Shown: positions 9,169 to 18,640, counted from the first letter of the stretch. The stretch: DNA of 64,000 nucleotides from G963422445 sp963422445 (GCA_963422445.2 OY729512.2:6076001-6140000), one strand, 5' to 3'. The notes: generated by a model from the letters alone, not told the origin. Program-made: numbers and translations.

Positions 9169-10017
9169 ATGGACTACGAGAAGCTGACCCTGTCACCGTT
9201 ATCCGGTGCCATGGGTGTGGAAATCGGCGGAGTCGATCTATCGCAACCCTTTGACAACCGGACCTTCGACGAAATCCACAGGGCGTTTCTGGAGAATCTT
9301 GTGATCGTGTTTCACGATCAGAGCCTGACCCCGGATCAGTGCAAGGCTTTTGCACGCCGTTTCGGTCCGCTTGAACCCTACCCCTTTGTCCGCGGGCTGC
9401 CGGATCACCCGGAGATCTTCGAAATCCGCAAGGAACCTGACGAGACGCGGAATTTCGGCGGCAACTGGCATTCCGATATGTCATTCACCGAAACGCCGCC
9501 TCTCGGAACGATGCTCTACGCCATTGAAACCCCGTCAAAGGGCGGCGACACAATGCTGACCAATCTCTATCAAGCTTACGAAACCCTTTCGGACGGCATG
9601 AAATCACTCCTCGACGGCATGAAGGCAGAGTACTCGGCCGCCCTCAAACATGCCGGCGGACGGGCGGCGGTCATGAACATGACCCGTTTCAATGTCGACA
9701 ATCTCGACCGTGCCGAACAGGCAGCCATGCACCCGGTCATCCGGACCCATCCGGAAACCCGGCGGAGGGCCCTTTACGTCAGTTCCGGCCATCTGACCCG
9801 GTTCGAGGCCATGACCGAGGCCGAAAGCAAGCCGGTCCTCGATTACCTGCGGACTCACGCAACCCAGCCAGACTTCACATGCCGCGTGCGTTATCGCAAG
9901 GGAACGTTGGTCCTTTGGGACAATCGCTGCACCCAGCACCGTGCGCTCAACGATTACCGCGGAGAACGCCGGGTCATGCACCGGCTGACAGTTGGCGGAG
10001 AAGGCCGGCCGCACTGA
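9169..10017 (+). CDS. TauD/TfdA-family 2-oxoglutarate/Fe(II) dioxygenase
   Basis: A 282-residue cytosolic enzyme of the double-stranded beta-helix fold. The iron ligands are visible as WHSD (His101, Asp103) and QHR (His257), and the 2-oxoglutarate-binding arginine lies in RRVMHRLT near the C-terminus. The family hydroxylates small organic acids such as taurine or 2,4-D. It is followed after 36 bp by a PanE-like reductase and then a TRAP transporter, so its substrate is probably the solute imported by DctPQM. An ACAATTGT palindrome at 9080-9087 could be an operator, but this is weak. Confidence 0.85.
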   Translation: MDYEKLTLSPLSGAMGVEIGGVDLSQPFDNRTFDEIHRAFLENLVIVFHDQSLTPDQCKAFARRFGPLEPYPFVRGLPDHPEIFEIRKEPDETRNFGGNWHSDMSFTETPPLGTMLYAIETPSKGGDTMLTNLYQAYETLSDGMKSLLDGMKAEYSAALKHAGGRAAVMNMTRFNVDNLDRAEQAAMHPVIRTHPETRRRALYVSSGHLTRFEAMTEAESKPVLDYLRTHATQPDFTCRVRYRKGTLVLWDNRCTQHRALNDYRGERRVMHRLTVGGEGRPH

Positions 10018-10053
10018 CACCAGGGACCGGCGGAACACGGAGAGGAAGACGAA

Positions 10054-11106
10054 ATGGGTAAACGAATCGCGATTGTTGGCGCCGGCGCAGTTGGCGCCTA
10101 TGTTGGCGGTTACATGGTCCGTCAGGGCGAAGATGTCATTTTCATCGATCCGTGGCCGGAGCATGTCAGAGCCATGAATCAACAGGGGCTGACGCTGTCT
10201 GGACTGACCGAGCCGGAATGCTTCACCACTTCGGCGCGCGCGATCAGCCTTACCGAAGTTCAGTCGCTAGCCCGCGAACGACCGGTCGATATCGCCTTCA
10301 TTTGCATGAAATCCTACGACACCGCCTGGGCGACAATGCTGATCCGGGACTACCTGTCGCCGACCGGCTTCTGTGTCTCGCTGCAGAATTGCATCAATGA
10401 GGAAACCATCGCCGGTATCGTCGGCTGGGGACGGACAACCGGCTGCATCGCAGCCAAGATCGCCGTCGAACTTACCGGCCCGGCGACTGTCCGGCGCGGC
10501 GTGCCGCTCGGCGGCAACAAGCACACGGTGTTCCGGGCCGGCGAGGTCCATGGCCGGGTTTCGCCGCGCATTCAGGACATCGTCGGCCTCCTTTCGACGG
10601 TCGACAGCGCCAAGGCCACATCCAATCTCTGGGGCGAGCGTTGGTCGAAACTGACCGCGAATGCCATGCGAAACGGCGTTTGCGCCGCAACCGGGCTGGG
10701 CGCGAATGCTTGTGATCATGAAAGCATCACCCGGCGCCTGTCGATCCGTCTTGCCGGCGAAGCCGTGAAGATCGGCCATGCCCTCGGCTATCAACTCGAA
10801 ATCATCAACAGGTTTGCTCCGGAAGACTGGATGGCGGCACATGATGGCGACAGCGCGATGATCGCCCGTATGGAAGCCGATATGGAAGCGAGCGCTGTCG
10901 GTCGCAGCGACGACTCCCGCCCTTCAATGGCTCAAGACATCGCCAAGCAGCGGCGTACCGAAATCCATGCCATAAACGGTTTTGTTGCAGCCAAGGCAGC
11001 CGAAATCGGTCTTGCCGCCCCGACCAACGCCGCCCTTGTCGACGCCGTCGTTCAGGTCGAAACCGGCAACAGCCCGCAAAGTCTCGATCTGGTGCGGACC
11101 ATCTGA
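10054..11106 (+). CDS. 2-dehydropantoate 2-reductase family protein (PanE/ApbA-like)
   Basis: A 350-residue NAD(P)-dependent reductase. It has an N-terminal Rossmann dinucleotide loop GAGAVGAYVGG (about residues 9-19), the KSYDT motif near residue 90, and a C-terminal all-helical ketopantoate reductase domain with KLTANAMRNG. The classical enzyme reduces ketopantoate in CoA synthesis. Sited between a dioxygenase gene and a TRAP operon, this paralogue more likely reduces or oxidises a related 2-keto or hydroxy acid. AGAGGAAG precedes the ATG. Confidence 0.8.
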   Translation: MGKRIAIVGAGAVGAYVGGYMVRQGEDVIFIDPWPEHVRAMNQQGLTLSGLTEPECFTTSARAISLTEVQSLARERPVDIAFICMKSYDTAWATMLIRDYLSPTGFCVSLQNCINEETIAGIVGWGRTTGCIAAKIAVELTGPATVRRGVPLGGNKHTVFRAGEVHGRVSPRIQDIVGLLSTVDSAKATSNLWGERWSKLTANAMRNGVCAATGLGANACDHESITRRLSIRLAGEAVKIGHALGYQLEIINRFAPEDWMAAHDGDSAMIARMEADMEASAVGRSDDSRPSMAQDIAKQRRTEIHAINGFVAAKAAEIGLAAPTNAALVDAVVQVETGNSPQSLDLVRTI

Positions 11107-11281
11107 CCGCGCGGTCCAGCAGGACCCACATCGGCGCCGCGCGATGGTCACTGGCAAAGCGCCGCAATTACTGTTAGTAATCCTGTGAAAGATTGAAATA
11201 TCAGAGGTGGCTTTGCCGGATTTGCAGCTGCTGGCAATCAGGATGGGCCAACCTATGGTTCACGTTACAAGGAGAATTTCG

Positions 11282-12418
11282 ATGCAATCATCCCCTCTTC
11301 GCATTGTCAGGAGCCTTGCTGCCGCGGCAATGGTGTCCGGATTCGCGTTTGCGATCCCGTCAGCGCCTGCGTCAGCCGCCGATCCGGTAACGCTGCGTAT
11401 CGCAGCGGACCTGACTGGCCCGCCGCATCCGGCCGGAATCGCCATGGAGTATTTCAAGGACCGTCTGGCCGAAGAGCTTCCGGACAGTGAGGTCCGGACT
11501 TATTTCGCCGGAGCACTGTACCGGATCCCGGAAGCGGTCGAGGCCATGACTGATGGCAACCTGGAGATGACCTGGGGACAGTTCGGCAAAAGCTCGCAGA
11601 TCGAACCCTATGCCAGCGTCGTGATCGGACCGCAGCTGCTGTCGACGCCGGGTGCGATCAACAGCCTTGACAGCTTCGAGACCTTCAAGATGCTGCAAGA
11701 TCGGTTCGCGAAAGTCCACAATGTCAAGATCTTCGCTTCGGCTCATCTCAGCATGTATATGGGCGCTGGCGCCGGCTTCCGGCTCCTGAGTCCCGCGGAT
11801 TTCGAGGGCAAGAAGATCCGCTCGATGGGCCCCGCCGAAAACGCCGCGCTCAAGGCATGGGGCGCCAACCCGACAACCATGGCCTTCGGCGATGTGCCAC
11901 CGGCCTTGCAGACCGGAGTCATCGACGGCCTGCTGACCAGTCTTGGCGGTTTCAACAACACCAAGGAACAGGCACCGTATTTCACGGTGGCCGGTATCAA
12001 CGGTATCGTCGGTGATTATTACTGGATCGGAGCCAGTCTCGACTGGTGGAATTCGCTGGCCGAAGACCAGCAGGACATCATCGAAAACCTGATCGTCAAC
12101 GATGTCGTCCCGTTCCAGAAGAAAATGAACTGGTGCAACGACCGGCGCCTCGTTGATCAATATGAGACCACGGATCCGTCAAAGCCCGGCATTTACGTCA
12201 TGAGTTCTGCCGAGAGCAAGGCACTGGCTGACAAGCTCGGCAACGCCACGGCCGATTGGGTCAAGGCGAACACGCCCGACAGCGCCAATGAATGGGTCGA
12301 CAAGTTTGTCGCCGAAGCCAGGGCTGCAACGGCCGCGAACCCGATCGGTTCCGACCCTCTGGAGCAGACCGATTGCGGTGAGATGCAGAAATACTTCGAC
12401 CAATATGTGAAGAAGTGA
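11282..12418 (+). CDS. dctP: TRAP transporter solute-binding protein (DctP family)
   Basis: A 378-residue periplasmic binding protein that captures a carboxylate for the DctQM permease. The start at 11282 is set by AAGGAGAA seven bases upstream; an in-frame extension to 11207 lacks such a site. The N-terminus is a signal peptide (SLAAAAMVSGFAFA ... APASAA). The mature protein shows DctP features: an early beta strand VTLRIAADLTG, the LRLLSPADFEGKKIRSMG region and FGDVPPALQTGVIDG. The solute is unknown; the neighbouring dioxygenase and reductase suggest an organic or sulfonic acid. Confidence 0.9.
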   Translation: MQSSPLRIVRSLAAAAMVSGFAFAIPSAPASAADPVTLRIAADLTGPPHPAGIAMEYFKDRLAEELPDSEVRTYFAGALYRIPEAVEAMTDGNLEMTWGQFGKSSQIEPYASVVIGPQLLSTPGAINSLDSFETFKMLQDRFAKVHNVKIFASAHLSMYMGAGAGFRLLSPADFEGKKIRSMGPAENAALKAWGANPTTMAFGDVPPALQTGVIDGLLTSLGGFNNTKEQAPYFTVAGINGIVGDYYWIGASLDWWNSLAEDQQDIIENLIVNDVVPFQKKMNWCNDRRLVDQYETTDPSKPGIYVMSSAESKALADKLGNATADWVKANTPDSANEWVDKFVAEARAATAANPIGSDPLEQTDCGEMQKYFDQYVKK

Positions 12419-12477
12419 CCAAACAGCCGGGTCCAGCGGGTCACGCTGGGCCCGGCCGCTCCGCACGGGACTGGCTC

Positions 12478-13035
12478 ATGGATGACATTATCGACCGGAT
12501 CTATCGCGGCTTTCGTTTCATTCTTGACGACGTGATCGGCAATATCGCCGCCTTTGTGCTGTTTGCAGCAACTGCACTCGCGATCATCGAGATTTTCAGG
12601 CGCTACATCTTTGGTGTCGTCTTCGAGTGGGGCCAAGACGCCGTCACTTACATGGTGATCAGTGCGATGTTCCTGTATTTCGCGGTGACCCAGGCGTCCC
12701 GCGGCCATCTGATCATGAGTGCGGCGATTGATGCCCTGCGCGCGAAAGGCTACAACCGGCTGATTCTGTTCCTGCGGTTTGTCGTGTCCTGCATCTCGCT
12801 GTCGGTATTCGTCGGCTTCACCAATTGGGGTTGGCCGACGCTGCAGCGCACGATCATGATGGAGCGCAAGACCCAGAGCATGGTTCTTGAACTTTGGCCG
12901 TTTCAGGCCTGCCTGATCATCGGTTTCGGACTGATGGCGGTTGTGACCATGTTTCATCTCTATCAGGATATCCGCGGAATCATTGGCAAGCCCGTGTTTC
13001 CCTGGGCTCCAGCCGAGGAAAGTACGGACATCTAG
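12478..13035 (+). CDS. dctQ: TRAP transporter small permease (DctQ family)
   Basis: An inner-membrane protein with four hydrophobic segments (for example NIAAFVLFAATALAIIEIF), the standard DctQ layout. It contains the family-typical FEWGQDAVTYMVI and ASRGHLIM segments. I place the start at ATG 12478 (185 residues), as most DctQ proteins begin shortly before the first membrane helix. A GTG at 12415, overlapping the dctP stop, would add 21 polar residues and is possible through coupling. It partners DctM. Confidence 0.85.
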   Translation: MDDIIDRIYRGFRFILDDVIGNIAAFVLFAATALAIIEIFRRYIFGVVFEWGQDAVTYMVISAMFLYFAVTQASRGHLIMSAAIDALRAKGYNRLILFLRFVVSCISLSVFVGFTNWGWPTLQRTIMMERKTQSMVLELWPFQACLIIGFGLMAVVTMFHLYQDIRGIIGKPVFPWAPAEESTDI

Positions 13036-13084
13036 ATTTCAGCATTACCGCATCGGGCCGCAGCCTGTCGGGGAAAGCCGTATC

Positions 13085-14365
13085 ATGCACCTTCTTGGCA
13101 CCAGCCTGATCACACTTCTCCTCATCGGCGCCCCGATCGGGATCGCTCTGGCCGGCGCGACCATTCTGATCGTGTTTGCCGATCCGATCATGACGCCGCG
13201 GGCGCTGTTCCGATCGTTCTTCAGTTTCCTGTCCAGCTACACGCTGATGGCAATCCCGTTTTTCATCTATGCCGGCTTCCTCATGGAACGGACCGGTCTG
13301 ATCGCCAAGCTGTTCCGCTTTGCCGATGCGCTGATCGGATGGCTTCCGGGCGGGTTCGCCTATGCGACGTTGCTGGCCGCCGTCATGTTCGGTGCGATCT
13401 CCGGCTCCAGTACCGCCATGGCCGCAGCGATGGGAGTCATCGCCTACCCTGAAATGATCCGACGCGGTTATCCGATCTGGATGGCGGCCGGAATCATTGC
13501 CTGCGGCGGTGGCATTGCCTTGTTGATTCCGCCCAGCATCACGTTGATCCTGTTCGGGATCATCACGGAAGAGTCGATCATCTCACTGTTTTTCGCCGGG
13601 GTCGTGCCGGGCCTCATGCTCGCCCTCAGCGACGCGGTGATCATCGTCGCAATCTCGTTCTACATGCGGCTGCCAGCCGGCAACTTCAGCTTGAGAACTC
13701 TGCTGCAGGCCTTTTTCGAGGCCTGGCCGGCGCTGCTCATGCCCGTGATCATTCTTGGCGGCCTCTATGGAGGGCTGTTTACGCCAACCGAGGCAGGCGC
13801 AGCGGCCTGCGCCTATTCGATCGCGTACGGCCTGCTCTCGACGGGCACAAAATTCTTGCGGGACCTCATGCCGACGACAAAACGCGCGGCCAATCTGACC
13901 GCGATCGTTTTCTTCGTGCTCGGCTGTGTCGGTGTCTTTCAGTTTCTGCTAGCCAACAAGGGCTGGCCGCAGGATGTGGCCAACTGGGTCAACACCCTCG
14001 GCCTGTCGCAACTCGGATTCCTGATCGCCCTGCTTGTCGTCATGCTGTTCCTGTCGATGTTTCTGACCGGGGTCGCAATACTGGTTCTGACAGTACCGAT
14101 TTTCTTCCCGGTGGCCTTGAGTCTCGGAGTCGATCCGATTCATCTCGGCATCCTGACCGCACTGGCGATCGAGATGGGTGGCGTCATTCCGCCTGTCGGG
14201 CTGAATCTGTTCGCCGTCAGCGGTACCACCGGTGTTCCGGTCACCAAGGTCATGCAGGGGGCGATACCATTTCTGTTTACCGACGGACTGGTTCTGATTC
14301 TGGTCCTGTTGTTCCCGATCCTGGCCCTGTGGTTGCCGCTTAACGCCGTACAATCGGCGTTCTGA
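13085..14365 (+). CDS. dctM: TRAP transporter large permease (DctM family)
   Basis: A 426-residue membrane protein with about a dozen hydrophobic segments, forming the sodium-driven translocation channel of the TRAP system. Conserved loops are visible: AISGSSTAMAAAMG, GGGIALLIPPSI and GGVIPPVGLNLF. The start at 13085 follows GGGGAAAG; the longer frame from 12983 overlaps dctQ and is unlikely. It is the last gene of the dctPQM operon. No obvious terminator follows. Confidence 0.92.
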   Translation: MHLLGTSLITLLLIGAPIGIALAGATILIVFADPIMTPRALFRSFFSFLSSYTLMAIPFFIYAGFLMERTGLIAKLFRFADALIGWLPGGFAYATLLAAVMFGAISGSSTAMAAAMGVIAYPEMIRRGYPIWMAAGIIACGGGIALLIPPSITLILFGIITEESIISLFFAGVVPGLMLALSDAVIIVAISFYMRLPAGNFSLRTLLQAFFEAWPALLMPVIILGGLYGGLFTPTEAGAAACAYSIAYGLLSTGTKFLRDLMPTTKRAANLTAIVFFVLGCVGVFQFLLANKGWPQDVANWVNTLGLSQLGFLIALLVVMLFLSMFLTGVAILVLTVPIFFPVALSLGVDPIHLGILTALAIEMGGVIPPVGLNLFAVSGTTGVPVTKVMQGAIPFLFTDGLVLILVLLFPILALWLPLNAVQSAF

Positions 14366-14687
14366 ACGGAGACCTTCAGCCGGGAACCGCTGTCCAACGC
14401 GTTGCCGGAGTCAGGTCGAACGGTAGTTGGGTCCGTAGCGCAGGCCGGTATTACGCCGCCATTCGCGCCGAGGCCTGTCCGGCCCGGCGGTTGCAGAGAT
14501 TTGCCGCCTTCAATCCAGGTTGGCCCTTGCGGACTGAACAGCAGGACATATCGATCTTTCTTCGTACCTCGGGTTGGCTTCCACGGTCCCGCACGAGACG
14601 CCCGCAAGCTCCAACCCGGACAAGGAGAACCGATCCGGCGGATCCGCAAGTTCGGTCAATGTCTCCGTCCTGTCGCAAGCAGTACCA
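14366..14687. other. Intergenic region, no gene seen
   Basis: About 320 bp between dctM and the Fic remnant. I see no convincing reading frame, RNA or strong hairpin. Several overlapping short ORFs here lack start sites and recognisable products. Confidence 0.5.
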
Positions 14688-15047
14688 TTACATTATCCTG
14701 CCCGGAAACAACCCTGGCATCCAGCGTGAAGCGAGTTGCACAGGAAACGCAAGATGGAGCGGCGACCGCATGTTCTCCGAAGTCAGGACTTCACTCTTGA
14801 TCAGGGCCGAAATGACCCGCCACGCTTGGCGTTCACCGGTACCGATGATCCCGGCGACATCGCTATGTGGCAGAGCCCCTCGATAGAGGATGGTTTCCAG
14901 AACCTGGCCGGATTTCGGTGGCAATGCATCAGCACGAATTTTTCTTCGGTCCAGATCAGGATTCGATCACGCAACCGGTTCGGCTGGACCAATTCTTGCC
15001 TGAACTCGACCTGATCAATGCAGGCCGTGAGGAAAAATGTCCGGTTT
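14688..15047 (-). pseudogene. Fic-family protein, C-terminal fragment
   Basis: Only the tail of a Fic-domain (AMP-transferase type) protein remains. The first frame gives ACIDQVEFRQELVQP and LRDRILIWTEEK. After a one-frame shift come ADALPPKSGQVLETILYRG, the winged-helix-like segment DVAGIIGTGERQAWRVISAL and the family ending ASRWMPGLFPGR. The catalytic HxFx(D/E)GNGR motif is absent, so the fragment is non-functional. It is abutted upstream by an unrelated DUF4338 fragment. Confidence 0.6.
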
Positions 15048-15531
15048 GCAGTCCGAAATGCAACCCGGCCCCCAGCGGATGCTCGGCGTCCAGTATCGTA
15101 CCGAACCGCTGACGCGCCGTGTCGGTCTCGGCGAGCGTCACGACCAGAACTTCGACAGGATCGACGTGGTTCGGAACACCGACCGGCGTCGGAACCGCAG
15201 CGGCCAGACCCCGGACAGCGCAGTCAACGCCGGCGCCGGGCTTGGCCGACGGCAACGCCAGAGCGCCCACATGCGTAAGATCGCGAAGCACCGACAGACA
15301 GCCCGCGTCCTGCAGATGGCCGAGGGGATCGCGAAACCCGAAAGTCGTGCAGACCTCGCAGACGAACGCCATGCGCCCCGGAACGGTTCCGGACGCCGGC
15401 AATGCCGCCAATGTGCGCCGTCCCGCCTCCGGGAACAGCGTGCGGCGAATCAGACTTTGTGTGTCCGTGATCCCGTCATAGCGGGTCAGGAATCCCAAGT
15501 TCAGAAAAAAGCCCAATGGGCAGGGTGCCAC
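15048..15531 (-). pseudogene. DUF4338 (DruA-like) transposase-associated N-terminal fragment
   Basis: About 160 codons resembling the N-terminal part of DUF4338/DruA-like proteins that often accompany transposases. It has a helical DNA-binding-like section (VCTTFGFRDPLGHLQDAGCL), a VPTPVGVP linker and the start of the DUF4338 core (TARQRFGTILDAEHPLGAG). The core is cut off at about 15048, where Fic sequence begins. A remnant only; recognition is by overall similarity and is moderate. Confidence 0.45.
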
Positions 15532-15537
15532 CGCCGC

Positions 15538-15568
15538 CCCTTCCCCGCGTCACCAACACGGGGAAGGG
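15538..15568. terminator. Strong hairpin, possible bidirectional terminator
   Basis: Inverted arms CCCTTCCCCGCGT (15538-15550) and ACACGGGGAAGGG (15556-15568) pair over 12 of 13 positions with a five-base loop. No clear T-run follows on either strand, so terminator function is uncertain; it may be an IS end. Confidence 0.4.
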
Positions 15569-15611
15569 AACCTTTGCGATAGCATGGTTGCAACTCACGG
15601 CGACGTCGAAG

Positions 15612-15647
15612 TTATCCACAGATTTCGCGCTCAACGACTGTGGATAA
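15612..15647. promoter_or_regulatory. Pair of inverted DnaA-box sequences
   Basis: TTATCCACA (15612-15620) and TGTGGATAA (15639-15647) are two perfect consensus DnaA boxes facing each other, 18 bases apart. No other origin feature (AT-rich block, more boxes, dnaA or rep gene) is visible nearby. They may be a chance or IS-end inverted repeat rather than an origin. Confidence 0.35.
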
Positions 15648-16320
15648 ATATCTGTCTCCAGGAGTGTAGAGAGGTCATACAAGGGCTAGCGTCGCAGGTG
15701 GCGACGATGTCAGGGCGTAGAAAATCTCGCAAGTGGTCGTCTTCGTCTTCACCTCGTCGCATTCGTGTTCGGTGCGGATCGTTTGATGGCGGCCGCACAA
15801 CTGGGCCTGACCGTCCCATTCAGCCCTCAAGATATCGACCATCCGGCAGTGGCGCGTCTCGATGCGGCTGTGTCTCTTGTCGACCGTTTCATAGGGGAGA
15901 ACACCGCTCCAATCGATGGCTTCCAGATTCACTCGGATCGTAACCGGCTTGCCTTTCATCGCAGTGCAGACATTGTGAGCCTGATCCTTGTCGAGGAGAG
16001 CCTGGACGGTCTCCCACTGGACAAGCAGGACGTCCATGATGACGGTGCGCCCAGTCGAGGACGTCACACAGCTCGCGCAAGCTTAGGATCCACGGCAAAT
16101 TCGTTCTGATTTTCGTCTCTGCCTCGCGGCACGCAATCATGGTCGGCCCGCTTTCGTTGGGGTTGTTGCGTGGGCTGGGCAATGGATTTGGCCGCCATGG
16201 TGCCGTCGTATAGCGGTCCCCCTGGCCGCGAGGGTCGGGCACGGCTTCATCTGGGCATGACCGCTGGCCCCCGGCGTGCCGAGGGTTGGCGAGTCGATGG
16301 AGGCGGACCGGAGAGGGTCG

Positions 16321-18114
16321 TCAGCCGGGTGCTGGTCGCGGGGCGATGTTGTCGGTCATTTTCAGGAAGTCGAGGACGCGGCGCGGGGTCCTGGCCAGAG
16401 TGCGCATGGTCTGGGCGACGGCGCGCCCGCGCCCCTTGATGAGACCGATAGCGAAGCGCCGCAGCCGGGTCATGGTCTCTGGACCGTGCCCGGTGCGGCT
16501 GCGGTCCTCGTCGACGCTCCAGTCGAGGATGTCGTGGGTTGCCTCGATCGTCCAGTGCCCGCGATTGAGGGTGAGCAGCCGTTGCGGGGTTGCGGCCTCC
16601 ATGGTCAGGCTGGTGACCCCGTAGGCGGTCTCGCAGCGGCGCTTGCCGGACGTGGCCTCGACGGTGTCGCGGCGCACGGCGAAGACCTGTCCGACGCCGG
16701 GGAAGTTGAGGTCGTCGTTGCGCTCACTGGAGACCCGGATGGAGCGCCGCTCGCGTCGGTCGTGCTCGGGCTTCGGGCTCTCGTCCGTGAAGTCCGGTGC
16801 GCGCCCGGCGATGGCCTCGTTGAGAGTGAGCCGGATATCGCTCAGCAGGGTCGGCTGGTTGCCCTTGACGGTGAACAGGTAGGCCGCGCCGCGATCGAGC
16901 AGATCGGAGGTCAGCGCCCGCTGGGTGAGCAGGGCGTCGGCGGTGACAGTGCGGCCCGCGATGTCGGGCACCGTATCGAGCAGGGGGATGACGGTGCCGA
17001 TCTCGTTGGTGCGCTTCTCCCCTTCGTCGGCGTCGGGCCTCATGCCGACTTTTTTTGACCCCAGGGTGCCTTGGTGTCGTGGCCTATGATGCCGAGCACA
17101 TGAGCCTGTTTGCCATCGTCATCGATGGCGCCGCGGATGGTCTTGCCGTCAATAGCCAGGGCGCTGTCTGCCGCGCCGTGGGCCTCGTGCCACGGCCTCA
17201 GAGCGGCATCGAGCTGGACCGGGTCGACGCGGATCAGCAGGCTGCGCATTGCCGACAGGCTGGGCGGGGCGGTCCTGGCCGTCGCGGCGGCGCACGCGGA
17301 AGCGCTGCAGCACCCTGGGGCTGAGGTCGTCGACCCATTCGCTGATCGCCTTGTCGCCGCGCATGCCGCACAGCGTCGCGGCGGCGGCGAGCGCCAGGAC
17401 CGTGGGCAGGGCATGGCGCCGACCCTGGCGGCGGCGGGGATCGTCGATGTGCTGGAAGAACTCGGGCAGGGATCGCATCTGTGCGGCGATGAGCGTCATC
17501 TTCGGCACTCCATGTCGCAGGCGGGGGTCGAGATCGGCGGCCCCAAGCCGGGCCCGTGCGCCCCGGCACAGGGGATGAAGGAACACGAGTTTGGGCCGCG
17601 CGTGCGCGCTGTCGCCGTGCCTGTCGCGGGCGAAGCCGCGGGTGCGCCCGATCTCGATCCAGTTGGCGGCGCGCTCGACGGTGCCCCGGAAGAGCTCGGG
17701 GGCGACGAAGGTCTCCGCCAGGAGCACGTCGTGACCGAAGCGGGCCGGCCAGTCCCTCACCAGACGGCGCGTGCACAGCGAGAGCACGCGCGAGCCGAGG
17801 GTGCGCTCACCGCCGGGGAGAAGCAGAAAACGCGCGTTGGTGGTGACCAGGTGAAAACGGCCGAACTGGACGCCGCGGTCCCAGCCGATCCAGTGATCAC
17901 GCGCCCCACACTTCAGCGCCGGTGCCGAGAACACCGCCAGCGCCAGCCAGCGCCCTCGATGGTGCGCGACATAGCGCACGGGCTCGCCCATCCCCGGCAC
18001 CGCGCCGAGGGAGTGGTGTCTCTGCATCAAGGCGCGGAAGCGGGCCTCGTCCGCCGCCGCCACGATGTCGACGGCCACCTCCGAAAGAACCGACACGGCT
18101 TCCCCGCCCCCCAC
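16321..18114 (-). pseudogene. DUF4338 (DruA-like) fused to ISAs1-type transposase, frameshifted
   Basis: The N-terminal 200 residues (18114-17510) match DUF4338, with FRALMQRHHSLG, GEPVRYVAHHRGRW and DHWIGWDRG. Next comes an ISAs1 N-terminus (SLPEFFQHIDDPRRRQGRRH). A +1-type frame change near 17265 leads to SLSAMRSLLIRVDP and LAIDGKTIRGAIDD, with a catalytic Asp. At 17050-17056 an A7 run separates this from the last frame, which holds TVTADALLTQRAL, FTVKGNQPTLL and the C-terminal NRGHWTIEATHDILDWS. The first shift looks like a mutation; the second sits on a canonical -1 slippery heptamer and may be programmed. Confidence 0.65.
17050..17056 (-). other. A_AAA_AAG -1 frameshift-type slippery heptamer
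   Basis: On the minus strand the transposase reads GGT CAA AAA AAG TCG GCA TGA, stopping three codons after the run. Slipping back one base on A_AAA_AAG gives AAA GTC GGC ATG, which enters the frame holding the rest of the transposase. A simple one-base loss from an A8 run would look the same. Confidence 0.45.
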
Positions 18115-18640
18115 GATTGCCGCGCGGCACTCATATCAGGACACGGGGAAGATGGCCACTATCTCAGGCAACGCCCTGGCAGGGCTGGCGAAAGGTCGAA
18201 GTACAAATCCGCCCTAGCTTAGGATCTCGTGGGTCTTGCTGTCAACCTCGACCTGGCCGAGGATCAGTCCGGCGCCGTGCTCCATCACAACCACCATGAT
18301 GCGCCGGCCATTTTTCATCGAATTCGATGCGCCGCGGATATCCTTGCCGTCCATGTCGATGAAGGCGGCATGGTTGCATTGATCCCGTTTGCCGAAATCG
18401 CGACAGCAGTTCTGTTCGGACCGGCCTGACCGGCGACAGCCATCCGGCAAACGCCGTCTTTGTCCGATGGCGCCGAGGAGACGGAATATCAGGTTGCCCG
18501 AGGCAGAAGCAGATCCGGCCCCCAGTCCCGTCATCCCCGCTGTCGCAAGACTTGATCACATGCGGTTGCCGATCATCGGTACGCAAATACCTGATTTCCG
18601 CCGGATTCCGCCAGCGCCACCGTGCATCTCCTTGCCACCG

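Larger units (their letters stand above)
16091..18215 (-). mobile_element. ISAs1-type insertion element nested in another ISAs1-type gene
   Basis: About 2.1 kb flanked by an 11-bp direct repeat AGCTTAGGATC (16080-16090 and 18216-18226). That is near the 8-10 bp duplications typical of ISAs1; part may belong to the ends. The inverted ends are poorly conserved. It carries the DUF4338-transposase gene described separately. The length exceeds a normal ISAs1 element because of the extra N-terminal DUF4338 module. Confidence 0.65.
15675..18440 (-). pseudogene. ISAs1-type transposase (outer), split by a second element
   Basis: Two pieces of one ISAs1-type transposase flank the inner element. The upstream half (18440-18227) reads DMDGKDIRGASNSMKNGRR and GAGLILGQVEVDSKTHEI. 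The downstream half (16080-15675) reads LRELCDVLDWTGRTVIMD, ETVDKRHSRIETRHCRMVD and TTTCEIFYALTSSPPAT. Removing 16091-18215 and one copy of the 11-bp duplication gives continuous coding THEILSLRELCDVLDW. The C-terminal region is missing and there is at least one frameshift near 16070, so the gene was already decaying. Confidence 0.65.
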
